From Verrucomicrobiota bacterium (lineage in GTDB: Bacteria > Verrucomicrobiota > Verrucomicrobiia > Opitutales > Opitutaceae), in NCBI GenBank assembly GCA_016871755.1, contig VHCJ01000001.1, forward strand, positions 186,001-250,000: DNA of 64,000 nt, read 5' to 3'. Below the pieces are notes generated by a model, which was not told the DNA's origin, searched no databases, and saw only the letters and a list, made by a program, of their open reading frames with translations. A program made the translations under genes and the position numbers. Positions within the stretch are counted from its first letter, which is position 1, and every line of letters starts with the position of its first letter. This document shows, piece by piece, positions 27,748-36,786 of the stretch.

Positions 27748-28715
27748 AGCCGCCCGCTCCCCGCTCCGGCTCACCGGCCACACCCGCGCCCACCCCGTCG
27801 CCCGCGCCCTCGCCGCCGCGGCCACGATCGGAACCGCACTCGCAGTCGCAGACACCGCCCAACACACAACCCCACGCACAACCGCCGCCGCCCGCGCAGC
27901 CGCCCGCGCCGGCGCCGGTGTTTCCGGAGCTGCCGTGGTATCGGTGCCTGGACGCGCTCAGTGTCACGCTGCTGCTCTTCGGTCTGGCGATCTTCTTCTC
28001 GCTGCCGACGCTCCGTGGGTCCGGGCGTGATCTCGACTACTGGGAGAACGCCCGGCGTTTCCTCGCGCGTTTCTTCCCGCCGGATTTCTCGGTGACACCG
28101 CAGGTGCTGACCGCGCTCGCCGAGACGGCGCAGATCGCGGTCCTCGCGACCGCCGGAGCGCTGGTGCTCTCGTTTCCGCTCGGACTCGCCGGGGCGCGCA
28201 CCCTCTCGCCCCGGTGGTTGGTCACGCTGGCACGCCTCGCCCTGAACGTCACGCGCACCGTCCCGAGCCTGCTGTGGGCGCTGATCGCAGTGGCAATCGT
28301 CGGCGCGAATCCGCTGGCGGGCGTGCTGGGGCTGACCGCCTACAGCGTGGGGTACCTCGGGAAGTTCTTCAGTGATGCCTTTGAGTCGGTCGACCTCGAC
28401 GTGGCGCGGGGCCTGCGCGCGATCGGGGCGAGCCGGATTCAGGCGTTCCAGCACGGTGTGTGGCCCCACACGCGGCCGCTGATCTGGAGCTACGCACTGT
28501 GGATGCTTGAGTACAACCTGCGCTCCGCCGCCATCATCGGCTACGTCGGCGCGGGCGGCTTGGGCGTACTGCTCCACGGCTACCAAGAATACCACGCGTG
28601 GGACCGCTTCTGTGCCGTGCTCGTCTTCATCCTCGGCCTCGTCACGGTGCTCGACCTGCTCGGCGAGTGGGTGCGACGCAAGGTGACGAAGCGCGCCGCG
28701 CGCGCGCCGGCGTAG
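27744..28715 (+). CDS. phnE: PhnE-like ABC transporter permease
   Basis: 323 residues from ATG 27744, overlapping the ATPase stop (ATGA). A Pro-rich 60-residue N-terminal extension precedes the usual domain. Six hydrophobic segments follow, with ALAETAQIAVLATAGALVLS early and the EAA-type loop ARGLRAIGASRIQAFQHGVW. The end WMLEYNLRSAAIIGYVGAGGLG is typical of PhnE. The transporter lacks a C-P lyase or phosphonatase nearby, so phosphate or phosphite is as likely a substrate as phosphonate. Confidence 0.9.
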   Translation: MKPPAPRSGSPATPAPTPSPAPSPPRPRSEPHSQSQTPPNTQPHAQPPPPAQPPAPAPVFPELPWYRCLDALSVTLLLFGLAIFFSLPTLRGSGRDLDYWENARRFLARFFPPDFSVTPQVLTALAETAQIAVLATAGALVLSFPLGLAGARTLSPRWLVTLARLALNVTRTVPSLLWALIAVAIVGANPLAGVLGLTAYSVGYLGKFFSDAFESVDLDVARGLRAIGASRIQAFQHGVWPHTRPLIWSYALWMLEYNLRSAAIIGYVGAGGLGVLLHGYQEYHAWDRFCAVLVFILGLVTVLDLLGEWVRRKVTKRAARAPA

Positions 28716-28826
28716 GTCCCCAACGGCGGAGCGACGCCTTTACAATCCCGGGCAACGTGCGACAAGGAACGGACGCAGCGGAGTCGCTCCGGTTGCACGA
28801 CCGCGCCCCCTCCGCCACCGTTTTCC

Positions 28827-29726
28827 ATGTCCGCACCCTCGATCGATCCGCCTCCCGCGCCCCGCCCGCCCTGCGGTCGGCTGGCGCCGTCGCCGACGGG
28901 GCTGCTGCACGTCGGACACGCGAGGACGTTCTGGATCGCGGCGCAACGCGCGCGGGCGGCCGGCGGGACGCTCCGGCTGCGCAACGACGACCTTGACCGC
29001 GCGCGGTGCCGCCCGGAGTTCGTCGCGGCGATGGTCGAGGATCTCCGCTGGCTGGGACTCGCGTGGGACGGCCCGATGATTTCCCAGAGCGAGCGACTCC
29101 CGCTCTACCGCGCCGCCCTGCGGCGCCTCCACGCCGCGGGCGCGATCTTTCCCTGCACCCGCTCACGACGCGACGTCCTTGCGGCCGCCGGAGCACCGCA
29201 CGAAGGCGCGGGCGAGGACGACGAGCCCCTCTACCCGCGGGCGTTTCGGCCCGCGGAAGGCGAGGCCCTGCCTCCGCTGGGAGACCCTGTGACCGTGAAC
29301 TGGCGGTTCCGCGTGCCGGATGACGAGGACGTCTCGTTCGTAGATGAGAACCTCGGACGCCAGACCGCACGGACCGGGCGGGACTTCGGCGACTTCCTCG
29401 TCTGGCGCAAGGACGACGTGCCCAGCTATCAACTCGCGACGGTGGTGGACGACGCGCTGCTTGGCGTGACCGAGGTGGTGCGCGGTGCCGACCTCGTGCG
29501 CTCGACCTTTCGGCAGTTGCTCCTCTTCCGCGCGCTGGGCTGGACCCCGCCGACGTTCTTCCACGCGGAGCTCGTCACCGACGACCGCGGCGTGCGCCTC
29601 GCGAAGCGCCACGACGCCCTCAGCCTCCGCGCGCTGCGGGAGTCGGGGCGCTCACCCGAATCCGTGATCGCCTCCTTTGGCCCGGCCCCGGCGCTTGCCA
29701 ATCGGCCGACGCCACCCGCAGCCTGA
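28827..29726 (+). CDS. gluQ: Glutamyl-Q tRNA(Asp) synthetase
   Basis: 299 residues, shorter than a GltX because the anticodon domain is absent. Class I signatures are GRLAPSPTGLLHVGHART (HIGH motif HVGH) and a KMSKS-like GVRLAKRHDAL. Residues for Glu activation and LATVVDDALLGVTEVVRGADL are present. GluQ charges Glu onto queuosine at the wobble position of tRNA-Asp. The zinc-binding cysteines of E. coli GluQ appear reduced to one (FPCTRSRRD), so this is probably a zinc-less form. Confidence 0.88.
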   Translation: MSAPSIDPPPAPRPPCGRLAPSPTGLLHVGHARTFWIAAQRARAAGGTLRLRNDDLDRARCRPEFVAAMVEDLRWLGLAWDGPMISQSERLPLYRAALRRLHAAGAIFPCTRSRRDVLAAAGAPHEGAGEDDEPLYPRAFRPAEGEALPPLGDPVTVNWRFRVPDDEDVSFVDENLGRQTARTGRDFGDFLVWRKDDVPSYQLATVVDDALLGVTEVVRGADLVRSTFRQLLLFRALGWTPPTFFHAELVTDDRGVRLAKRHDALSLRALRESGRSPESVIASFGPAPALANRPTPPAA

Positions 29727-29776
29727 GAAAATCTCCCCCTCCCCGTCTCGATCTGCCTCTCCCGCTCCTCGTTCCC

Positions 29777-30307
29777 GTGAACCCGAAAATCGGCGTACTG
29801 AACATCTCCGACCGTGCCGCAGCGGGCGTCTACGAGGACGTCCCCGGCAAGGCCTGCGTCGCGCTGCTCCGCGAGTGGCTCGTGACCCCCTTCGACGTCG
29901 AGTACCGCGTGATCCCGGACGAACGGGAACAGATCGAGGCCGAGCTGCGGCGCCTGGCGGATGACATCGGCTGCGCACTGGTCGTGACCACGGGCGGCAC
30001 CGGACCGGCCCTCCGGGACGTCACGCCCGAGGCGACGGCGGCGGTGTGCGATCGCCTGCTGCCGGGTTTCGGCGAGGCGATGCGGACGGCATCGCTGCGC
30101 TATGTGCCCACGGCGATCCTGTCGCGACAGCTCGCCGGCACCCGTGGGCGCACCCTCATCGTGAACCTCCCCGGAAGACCCAAGGCGATCCGCGAGAACC
30201 TGGAGGCGGTGTTTCCGGCGATCCCGTACTGCATCGACCTGATTGGAGGGCCACGGCTGGAGACAAATCCCGCCGTGATGAAGGCATTTCGGCCGCCGAG
30301 CAGCTGA
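29777..30307 (+). CDS. mog: Molybdopterin adenylyltransferase (MoaB/Mog family)
   Basis: 176 residues from GTG 29777. It begins IGVLNISDRAAAG and has VTTGGTGPALRDVTPEA, the MoaB/Mog nucleotide and pterin-binding loop. Then come a catalytic Asp region and TLIVNLPGRPKAIRENL. It adenylates molybdopterin before Mo insertion. It is 51 bases after gluQ on the same strand. The MOSC protein at 6 kb would use the finished cofactor. Confidence 0.9.
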   Translation: MNPKIGVLNISDRAAAGVYEDVPGKACVALLREWLVTPFDVEYRVIPDEREQIEAELRRLADDIGCALVVTTGGTGPALRDVTPEATAAVCDRLLPGFGEAMRTASLRYVPTAILSRQLAGTRGRTLIVNLPGRPKAIRENLEAVFPAIPYCIDLIGGPRLETNPAVMKAFRPPSS

Positions 30308-30477
30308 GCGGAACGGTCCTGTTTTGGGCACTTGCCCCGCACGAACGCACATCCGCCCTGCACCGGATCGCGTTTCGGGCGGCGCGGGCGTGCGGCTCCC
30401 TCACGCTACGGCCCCCTGAGCGCCGCTTTGAGCGCCCCGAACGCGCGAGACGGCCAGCCGGAACCTGTTCCCCGGCC

Positions 30478-31635
30478 TTAGAGCGCAAACTCCGTCCGGA
30501 TTGCGGTCGTGTGCTGCCCGACGCGCGGCGCCCCGCGCGAGGACTTGAACCGGCGACCGTCGATGCGGAGCGGGCAACGCGTCGTCTTCATCGCCGGACC
30601 GTCATCGCGCCTGACCTCCTGCTCGAAATCGAGCACGCGGAACGCCTCCGTCGCCCAGAGCTGCGACCATGACAGCACCTCCGCGCACCAGTAGTCCGCC
30701 GGCTCGAGCCGCGCGAGCCAGTGCGCGGTCGGCCGCGTGGCAAGATGGGCCACCAGGAGGTGCTTGATTTCGTCGCGCCGCGTAAACCACAGCTTCGGCT
30801 CCGCGAAGCCCGCGAGCGCCGGAAGTTCGAGCAACTCCCCGAGCCGCGGAATCGACCCCATCGCGAGCGCCAGATAGCCATCGGCTGTCGCGTAGACTCC
30901 ATACGGCGCCCCCAGATAGGCGTGGCCGTTGTTGACGGCGCTGCGCGCCGGCGCGCGACCACCATCGTTGAGAAAGGTGGTCGTGACCTCGAACTGCAGA
31001 TCGAGGATCGACTCAAGCAGGCTCGCCTCCACCCGTCCGCCCCGCCCGGTCACGCCACGACGCACGAGACACGCAAGGATGCCCTGCACTAGGTGGGCGC
31101 TTGCGGTCAGGTCGGCGATGGCAAGCCCAAACGGGAGCGGCGGCTGGTCCGCGTTGCCGTTGAGCCACACCAGGCCCGAAACAGATTGTGCCAGCAAGTC
31201 CTGACCGGGCTTGTCGACCCACGGCCCTTCCGCGCCGTAGCCAGTCACGCTCGCGTAAACGAGCCGCGGATTGAGTTCCGTGCAGCGCGCCGACGAGAAC
31301 CCGAGCCGTTCCATCACGCCCGGTCGGAAATTCTCGATGAGCACATCGGCGCGCGTGATCAGCCGCTCGACCGCAGCGCGATCCGCCGGGGATTTCAGGT
31401 CCGCCGCGAAGCTCTCCTTGTTGCGATTGATCGAGTGGAACAGCGTGCTGTCGCCGTCGAGTTCCAGGTTCGAAACATAAAGCTGGCGGCAGATGTCGCC
31501 GGTGCCAGGTCGCTCGATCTTGATGACCCGGGCACCGAGATCGGCGAGCCGCAGCGCCGCCGCCGGTCCGGCAAGGAACTGGCTGAAGTCGAGAACCAGA
31601 AGCCCATCGAGCGGGCGCGCGTCGGAGTCAGGCAT
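30478..31635 (-). CDS. CaiB/BaiF-family (class III) CoA-transferase
   Basis: 385 residues from ATG 31635, overlapping the upstream gene by 8 bases. It starts [29 protein letters not shown], continues with the Asp-containing nucleophile region ([10 protein letters not shown]) and ends with the family's C-terminal helix domain. Class III enzymes move CoA between acyl-CoA and a free carboxylate, via an Asp-bound mixed anhydride and thioester. With the MaoC-type hydratase and IclR regulator across the divergent promoter it suggests catabolism of a dicarboxylate, hydroxy-acid or aromatic acid. Confidence 0.9.
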   Translation of the reverse strand: MPDSDARPLDGLLVLDFSQFLAGPAAALRLADLGARVIKIERPGTGDICRQLYVSNLELDGDSTLFHSINRNKESFAADLKSPADRAAVERLITRADVLIENFRPGVMERLGFSSARCTELNPRLVYASVTGYGAEGPWVDKPGQDLLAQSVSGLVWLNGNADQPPLPFGLAIADLTASAHLVQGILACLVRRGVTGRGGRVEASLLESILDLQFEVTTTFLNDGGRAPARSAVNNGHAYLGAPYGVYATADGYLALAMGSIPRLGELLELPALAGFAEPKLWFTRRDEIKHLLVAHLATRPTAHWLARLEPADYWCAEVLSWSQLWATEAFRVLDFEQEVRRDDGPAMKTTRCPLRIDGRRFKSSRGAPRVGQHTTAIRTEFAL

Positions 31636-32788
31636 GGGAGAGCGCCTCGCGATAGAGCCCATCGAGTCCGAGCAGCGCCTCGCGCGCCGACCGGCGACCC
31701 GCGACGACGTCATGCACCAGCGTTCCGCCGCACTCCTGGAAGTGAAGATAACCGGAGAACCGGGGGCGCAGCCATGCTCGATCGAGCGTAGGCAGCGTGG
31801 ACCGAAAGTAATTGTGCGCGATTCGGTTGTTCTCCGGATCGGTCCACGCGGATCGATGCCCCGGCTGCCCGCCCGCGTGACAGGCGAGCGTCCGCTGCAC
31901 GGTGCCACTCGCGGCAAACTCCGCGAACGCAACCGCCTCCCGACGGCGTAGGCTGCGGGCAGACACCGCGAGCCCGGTGCCGCCCAGCGTGGTCGCGAGC
32001 AGACCCCGGTCACCGAAGCTCACCACGTCACCGAACTCCAGCCGCGCCTCCGCATAACCGTCGCGCGCGTAGTTTGAGTATCCGTAGGTCAGCGGGCAGT
32101 AAGCCGCGCGCTGCTCGCCGGCGCGGCTCATGCGTTCGTAGCTGTCGATCGGGTTGCGGCCGAGGCCATCCGGGTCGCAGGCGCTTACCAGTGCGCCGAG
32201 CGCGGCGAGGGCGGCCGCCCCCGCCTCGTGACCCACCACGCGCTCGGGCCCGAGGAAAGGTTCCTCGCCACACGCCCGGCACAGCGAATAGAAGTTCATC
32301 AGGCAGTTGATCGGCGCCGCCGGCAGTTCCACCCAGCCGTCCCGTGCCAGCAACAGCAACTGATCCCACGTCGCGGGCCTTTCAAGACCGTGTCGCGCCA
32401 GCAGATCGGGACGCCAGCACGCGACCGGGGTGGCCGCGTCGATCGCGAGCGCCCAATGATGCCCCTTCCACTCGTAGCTGGCGTGAGAGAGGCCGACGGC
32501 GTTTGCCGCCTGATCGTCCAGAAACCCTCGGCTCAGGTGCTCATCGAGCGGCAGAAACACATCGTGCCGGGCCGCGTAGCCCACAAAGGGATGATCGATC
32601 ACCAGCAGGTCATAGGTGGCGGCGAGTTGCTCGACGGGAAACTCCTCGAAAGCCTTCAACGAGCGTTTCTCCCAGGCAATCTCCACGCCGGGGTGCAGCT
32701 CCGCGAAGCGCTGCGCCGCCGCCACGAGGGGAAGGTAACCGCGGCTATGGCCCCAAGTAATCCCGCGCAGAACGTTCACCGCGGCCAT
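31628..32788 (-). CDS. Solute-binding-protein-like protein without signal peptide
   Basis: 386 residues from ATG 32788; an upstream ATG at 32851 adds only basic residues. The fold is that of family 1 extracellular solute-binding proteins: [54 protein letters not shown], and [14 protein letters not shown]. No hydrophobic N-terminal segment exists with any start, and no permease or ATPase is adjacent. It overlaps the CoA-transferase gene, so the two are made together. It may bind the substrate of the pathway in the cytoplasm or act as a regulator or sensor. Confidence 0.8.
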   Translation of the reverse strand: MAAVNVLRGITWGHSRGYLPLVAAAQRFAELHPGVEIAWEKRSLKAFEEFPVEQLAATYDLLVIDHPFVGYAARHDVFLPLDEHLSRGFLDDQAANAVGLSHASYEWKGHHWALAIDAATPVACWRPDLLARHGLERPATWDQLLLLARDGWVELPAAPINCLMNFYSLCRACGEEPFLGPERVVGHEAGAAALAALGALVSACDPDGLGRNPIDSYERMSRAGEQRAAYCPLTYGYSNYARDGYAEARLEFGDVVSFGDRGLLATTLGGTGLAVSARSLRRREAVAFAEFAASGTVQRTLACHAGGQPGHRSAWTDPENNRIAHNYFRSTLPTLDRAWLRPRFSGYLHFQECGGTLVHDVVAGRRSAREALLGLDGLYREALSHA

Positions 32789-32933
32789 GGGAGGATCGAA
32801 GCGACCCGGCGGGCTTCGGATTTGCAAGCCGCGCCGTCGGCCATGCCGCACGCGATGGCCCAGGCGCGATGCGCGACGATCGGTCGCGAGACGCGCGAAC
32901 GCGACAGAGACTGGACCAGGGGCAGGATCATAA

Positions 32934-32966
32934 TTTCATTTACAAAACAACGTTTCATTAACGAAA
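32934..32966. promoter_or_regulatory. Tandem TTTCATT-AC-AAA sites, candidate IclR operators
   Basis: TTTCATTTACAAAA (32934-32947) and TTTCATTAACGAAA (32953-32966) are two related, nearly palindromic 14-bp sites 19 bp apart. They lie in an AT-rich patch between the divergent solute-binding and IclR genes and end 20 bases before the IclR start. This is the expected arrangement for an IclR protein controlling both sides. Confidence 0.55.
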
Positions 32967-32985
32967 TCAAGCTGAACCGGTCACC

Positions 32986-33747
32986 ATGCCCAAAACCGCC
33001 GCCTATGCCGTGCCAGCTCTGGATAAGGGGCTGGATGTTCTGGAGGCGCTTTCCGCCGCCACTGTGCCGCAGTCGCTCGGCGAGCTCGCCGCGGCGCTCA
33101 ATCGGAGCAGCAGCGAACTATTCCGGATGCTCAACTGTGTCGAACGCCGCGGCTACGTCGCGCGCGAGCCCGTCGGCGGGAGATACACGCTGACGCTCAG
33201 GCTCTTCGCGCTGGCGCACGCGCATTCGCCGGTGGACCAGCTCCTCCGCGCCGCGCTCGTGCCAATGCGCCGACTCGTCGAGCGCACCGGCGAATCATGT
33301 CACCTCGGCGTGTTGCAACAAGGCCGGTTGCTGGTGATCGCGCAGGAGGAGAGCCCGCGGCCGGTCCGGATTTCCGTGGCGGTGGGCGCGGCATTCGATG
33401 CCGTGGAGACGGCCTCGGGCCGGCTCCTGCTCGCCCACCTGGCAGACCTCGCCCGCGCCGCCGCGCTTGCCCGCTCGCCGGCCTGGCAGCGCGCCAGCGC
33501 GCGGGCGCGCGCGGCGCTCGAAAAGGAACTGGCGTCGATCGTACGCTGCGGGCTCTCGCTGGCAATCGACGAAACCCATCAGGGCGTGCGCGATGCCTCG
33601 GCTCTGGTTGGCCGGCCGGGTGTGGTAACCGCCGCGCTCGCCTTGCCGGTCCTCGAACCCGCGCGCGGCGGTCCGCCGAAGGCGGAGCTGCACGCCGCCC
33701 TGCGCGCCACCGCCGCTGAGATCACCGCGCAGCTGGGACTCTCATGA
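32986..33747 (+). CDS. IclR-family transcriptional regulator
   Basis: 253 residues from ATG 32986. It has an N-terminal winged HTH ([39 protein letters not shown]) and a C-terminal effector domain ([20 protein letters not shown], ending with AVLPVLEPA-like strands, ALALPVLEP). It probably represses the CoA-transferase/solute-binding pair and itself through the tandem sites upstream. It overlaps the MaoC gene (ATGA). Confidence 0.9.
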   Translation: MPKTAAYAVPALDKGLDVLEALSAATVPQSLGELAAALNRSSSELFRMLNCVERRGYVAREPVGGRYTLTLRLFALAHAHSPVDQLLRAALVPMRRLVERTGESCHLGVLQQGRLLVIAQEESPRPVRISVAVGAAFDAVETASGRLLLAHLADLARAAALARSPAWQRASARARAALEKELASIVRCGLSLAIDETHQGVRDASALVGRPGVVTAALALPVLEPARGGPPKAELHAALRATAAEITAQLGLS

Positions 33748-34205
33748 AACCCGTCCATTTCGAAGCCTACGCCATCGGCTCGCTGAGAGTCTCCTTCGGC
33801 CGCACGATCACGGAGACGGACATCGTTCTGCACGCGGGTCAGACCGGCGACTTCTACCCGCACCACATGGATGCCGAGTGGTGCAAGACGCAGGAGTTCG
33901 GCCAGCGCATTGCGCACGGAACCCTCGTTTTCAGCGTGGCGGTCGGCCTCACGGCGGGCGAGATTAACCCAGCCGCTTTCTCGTACGGGTATGACCGGGT
34001 CCGCTTCATCAAACCCGTCTTCGTTGGCGACACGCTCCACGCACGCGCGACGATCAAGGAAAAGCGGGAGCACCGGAAACCAGGATTTGGCGTGGTCGTG
34101 GAGCTTGTCGAGGCGATCAACCAACGAGGCGAAACCGTGCTCGCCTGCGAACACCTTCTGCTTGTCCACCGCGGCCCAAGCACGGCCGAAAACATTCAAA
34201 CCTAG
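33744..34205 (+). CDS. MaoC-like (R)-specific enoyl-CoA hydratase/dehydratase
   Basis: 153 residues. Hot-dog fold with the hydratase motif: [24 protein letters not shown] holds the catalytic Asp-His pair (D-x5-H type), and [20 protein letters not shown] follows. It adds water to an enoyl-CoA, or removes it from a 3-hydroxyacyl-CoA. Overlap with the IclR gene shows co-expression; the CoA-transferase across the promoter would supply the CoA thioester. Confidence 0.9.
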   Translation: MKPVHFEAYAIGSLRVSFGRTITETDIVLHAGQTGDFYPHHMDAEWCKTQEFGQRIAHGTLVFSVAVGLTAGEINPAAFSYGYDRVRFIKPVFVGDTLHARATIKEKREHRKPGFGVVVELVEAINQRGETVLACEHLLLVHRGPSTAENIQT

Positions 34206-34307
34206 ATCCTAGCGAGCCGGCACGCCCAGGCCGACGAGGGCTGCGGCAGGCTGATCCTGAACGCCGACTTTACGGCGATCCGGAGCGCTGACACTCCTCG
34301 CGCCGCG

Positions 34308-34682
34308 TCAGAGCGCATCGCACTTGTCGGAGCGCCCGCGAGCCTTCTCGACGGGATAGCGGGCGGCGTTGGCGGCCATCTTGCGCTCGATGGCGGCGGC
34401 GACGTCGATCCCGGTGATGTTGGCGAATTCGAGGGCGTAGATCACCACGTCGGCGAGTTCGGACTCGATCGCAGCGCGCTTCGCAGGCTGGCGGGCGAGG
34501 TCGGCGGAGGCCTCGGGGGTGGCCCAGAGAAAATGCTCCATCAGTTCCCCCGCCTCGGCGGCGAGCGCCATGCTCAGGTTCTTGGGCGCGTGAAACTGCT
34601 CCCACTCCCGCTCGCGGGCGAAGGCCAGGATCCGCGACTTCAGTTCCGCCACCGTCGTGCTCGCATCCGACAAGGAAGACAT
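34308..34682 (-). CDS. MazG-like nucleotide pyrophosphohydrolase
   Basis: 124 residues from ATG 34682. All-alpha NTP pyrophosphohydrolase with the EAGELMEHF and ESELADVVIYALEFA metal-binding E-x-x-E / E-x-x-D motifs, as in RS21-C6/dCTPase. It removes pyrophosphate from non-canonical or excess dNTPs. It begins 53 bases after the BASS gene end on the same strand. Confidence 0.9.
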   Translation of the reverse strand: MSSLSDASTTVAELKSRILAFAREREWEQFHAPKNLSMALAAEAGELMEHFLWATPEASADLARQPAKRAAIESELADVVIYALEFANITGIDVAAAIERKMAANAARYPVEKARGRSDKCDAL

Positions 34683-34734
34683 GCCCGCAGGCTGGCGCCC
34701 GCCGACCCACGGGGCAATCACTTCGAAGGGGGGA

Positions 34735-35664
34735 TCACTTCCCCCGGTCGCGCAGCCGCCACAGGCCCGCCAGCAGGCTGCCGATCACGGAATGCACCAC
34801 GCTGGAAATCGCGCACGGCACCGCCGTCAACGGATCGACAAAGTGGCGCCGCGCCAGCACCACGCCGAGGCCGGAGTTCTGCATTCCGACCTCGATCGAG
34901 ATCGTCCGCGCCACCATCGCCTCGCAGCGCAGCAGCCGCGCCACGACGTAACCCAAGGCGAACCCACCCGCGTGCAGCAGCACCACGGCGAGCAGAAGAA
35001 TGCCGCCGCTGGTCTTCACCGCCGTGGCGTTCTGGCCCACGATGCTCGCCACGATCAAGGTGATCCCGAGGACCGACGCCAGCGGCGCCCACGAGGAGGT
35101 GGCGGCCACGAGGCGCGGCGCGAACCGGTTCAGCGCCACACCCGCCATCACCGGCAGGAGCACGACCTGCACCGTGCTGCGCAGCAGCCCCCACGCATCC
35201 ACATCCACGATCGCCCCCGCGAGCCACTGCGTGAGCAACGGGGTCATCACCACCGCGAGGAGCGTCGAGCACAGCGTCATCACCACCGACAACGCAACAT
35301 CCGCACGGGCGATGTACGTGACCACGTTCGAGGCCGTTCCGCCCGGACAGCAGGCGACAAGGATCAGGCCCACCGCAAACGCCGGCGGGAGGCCGAGCAG
35401 ATGCGCGACCGACCAGCCCATCAACGGCATGATCACGTACTGCGCAAAGAACCCGATCGTCACCAACCGCGGCCGCTGCGCGATCCGCCGAAAGTCATCC
35501 ACGGTCAACGTCACCCCCATCCCCAGCATCACCAACGCCAGCGTCAGCACGATCGCATTCCCGCTGAACCACGTGAACCACGTCGGCTCGACCAAGGCGA
35601 GACCGGCACCGGCCACCACCCAGATCGGGAAAGCGTTGGTCATCAGGGCGAGGACGCGTTGCAT
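34735..35664 (-). CDS. BASS-family bile acid:sodium symporter-like transporter
   Basis: 309 residues with about nine membrane helices. Signature segments are MLGMGVTLTVDDFRRI, LVACCPGGTASNVVTYIARADVALSVVMT (crossover helix, Na+ site) and ISIEVGMQNSGLGVVLARRHF. BASS proteins import organic acids such as pyruvate, pantoate or sulfated acids with sodium. There is no operon partner to suggest the substrate. Confidence 0.92.
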   Translation of the reverse strand: MQRVLALMTNAFPIWVVAGAGLALVEPTWFTWFSGNAIVLTLALVMLGMGVTLTVDDFRRIAQRPRLVTIGFFAQYVIMPLMGWSVAHLLGLPPAFAVGLILVACCPGGTASNVVTYIARADVALSVVMTLCSTLLAVVMTPLLTQWLAGAIVDVDAWGLLRSTVQVVLLPVMAGVALNRFAPRLVAATSSWAPLASVLGITLIVASIVGQNATAVKTSGGILLLAVVLLHAGGFALGYVVARLLRCEAMVARTISIEVGMQNSGLGVVLARRHFVDPLTAVPCAISSVVHSVIGSLLAGLWRLRDRGK

Positions 35665-36038
35665 GGACCCCGAAACTGGGCGGGCGGGCCGGCCTACGTC
35701 AGCGCATTTTTATCGGATTTCGAAAACTTCGTGCTTGGCGCGCCTCCTGCTTATGTTAGATCAACCTCCGTTCCAAAGCATGTCCCGGTCCCTCCAGCAT
35801 CCCCGCAGCCAAGCCGGCGCTTCGTTTACGAAGGCCGTGCAGACGTGCTGCGTCCAGATGCGACCGGTCGCCACGTCCTGGAATAAAATCCACACCGGCG
35901 CGGGCTCTCAGGCCTAACCTTCCGACCTTCGGAAACCCTTAGACAACCTGAAGAAGCCCCCGGTCACCCGACCTGAGGACGCCACTGCTTTTCCTCCCCC
36001 GTTTTCCCTCTCCCTGGTTTTCCCGCCTTTTTCCTCCC
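35665..36038. other. 374-bp intergenic region, no firm gene
   Basis: This is the gap between the BASS and Hsp20 genes, AT-richer at 35700-35760. A 54-residue plus-strand frame (ATG 35753 to 35917) is open but has no recognisable features. No hairpin with a T tract and no repeat of the window's families was seen. It probably holds the promoter of the Hsp20 gene. Confidence 0.4.
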
Positions 36039-36455
36039 ATGCACACGACGATCATCCATCCGCTCAAGTCCCCGAGTCGCCTTCGCCGCACCCGGGTTGC
36101 CCAGCGCGCTGCGGTCGATCATCGCAAACCGCACTACGAGCTCACCGAGCAGGGAGACCGGCTCGAACTCGTGGTGTACGTGCCCGGAGTGGACGCATCG
36201 GGGGTGGACCTGTCGTTTGACGGCCGCGACCTGCTGCTCACGGCGCGCAAGGCGCACTTCGTGCGCGTGAACTGGCAGGCGCTGCATCTGGAAGGTGCGC
36301 AGCGCGACTACGAACTCGCCCTGCGCCTCGGCTCGGGCGTGGATTTCGACCGCGTCGCGGCGACGCTCCAAGCCGGGGTTCTGACAATTAAGTTACCAAA
36401 AAAGCGGCGCGCGACGGAACCCGTGGCCGCCGCCGCTCTCCAACACGTGGCCTAG
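36039..36455 (+). CDS. Hsp20/alpha-crystallin-like small heat-shock protein
   Basis: 138 residues. The alpha-crystallin core spans about 32-120: ELTEQGDRLELVVYVPGVDA, DLSFDGRDLLLTARKAH, and DRVAATLQAGVLTIKLPKK, the A-x-x-x-n-GVL motif. The C-terminal I-x-I anchoring motif is not evident. It holds unfolding proteins in an ATP-independent way. Confidence 0.85.
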   Translation: MHTTIIHPLKSPSRLRRTRVAQRAAVDHRKPHYELTEQGDRLELVVYVPGVDASGVDLSFDGRDLLLTARKAHFVRVNWQALHLEGAQRDYELALRLGSGVDFDRVAATLQAGVLTIKLPKKRRATEPVAAAALQHVA

Positions 36456-36546
36456 GCGCGGACTGGGGTTGATCCCCCGGCTCCGCCGACGGTTCTCAAG
36501 TCCGCGCCGTGGCGTGACGACTCTCCTCTCCAACCCCACCCGACCC

Positions 36547-36744
36547 ATGCTCTTCCAACCCGTACCGCTCCCGCCCCCGCGGCCCAGCGACTCGGTCGTG
36601 GTCGTGCCGCACTACGACGTGCAATGGGCTCGCCCGGTGTTCCGCGCCCCTTCGCTCCCGACGCCAGCGCAGATTCACGGCGAGATCCCGTTCACCGCGA
36701 TGCGCATCACCCCCACGCGCCCGCGGACTCAGCGCGCCCGCTGA
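36547..36744 (+). CDS. Small Pro/Arg-rich hypothetical protein
   Basis: 65 residues from ATG 36547, 92 bases after the Hsp20 gene. It is rich in Pro and Arg, with a valine run (SDSVVVVPHYDV) and no known domain. It could be a real small protein co-expressed with Hsp20, or a chance frame in GC-rich DNA. Confidence 0.4.
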   Translation: MLFQPVPLPPPRPSDSVVVVPHYDVQWARPVFRAPSLPTPAQIHGEIPFTAMRITPTRPRTQRAR

Positions 36745-36786
36745 ACGCGGCTTGCCGTCTGCCGTCCTCGCGCCGATCCGTCGGCG

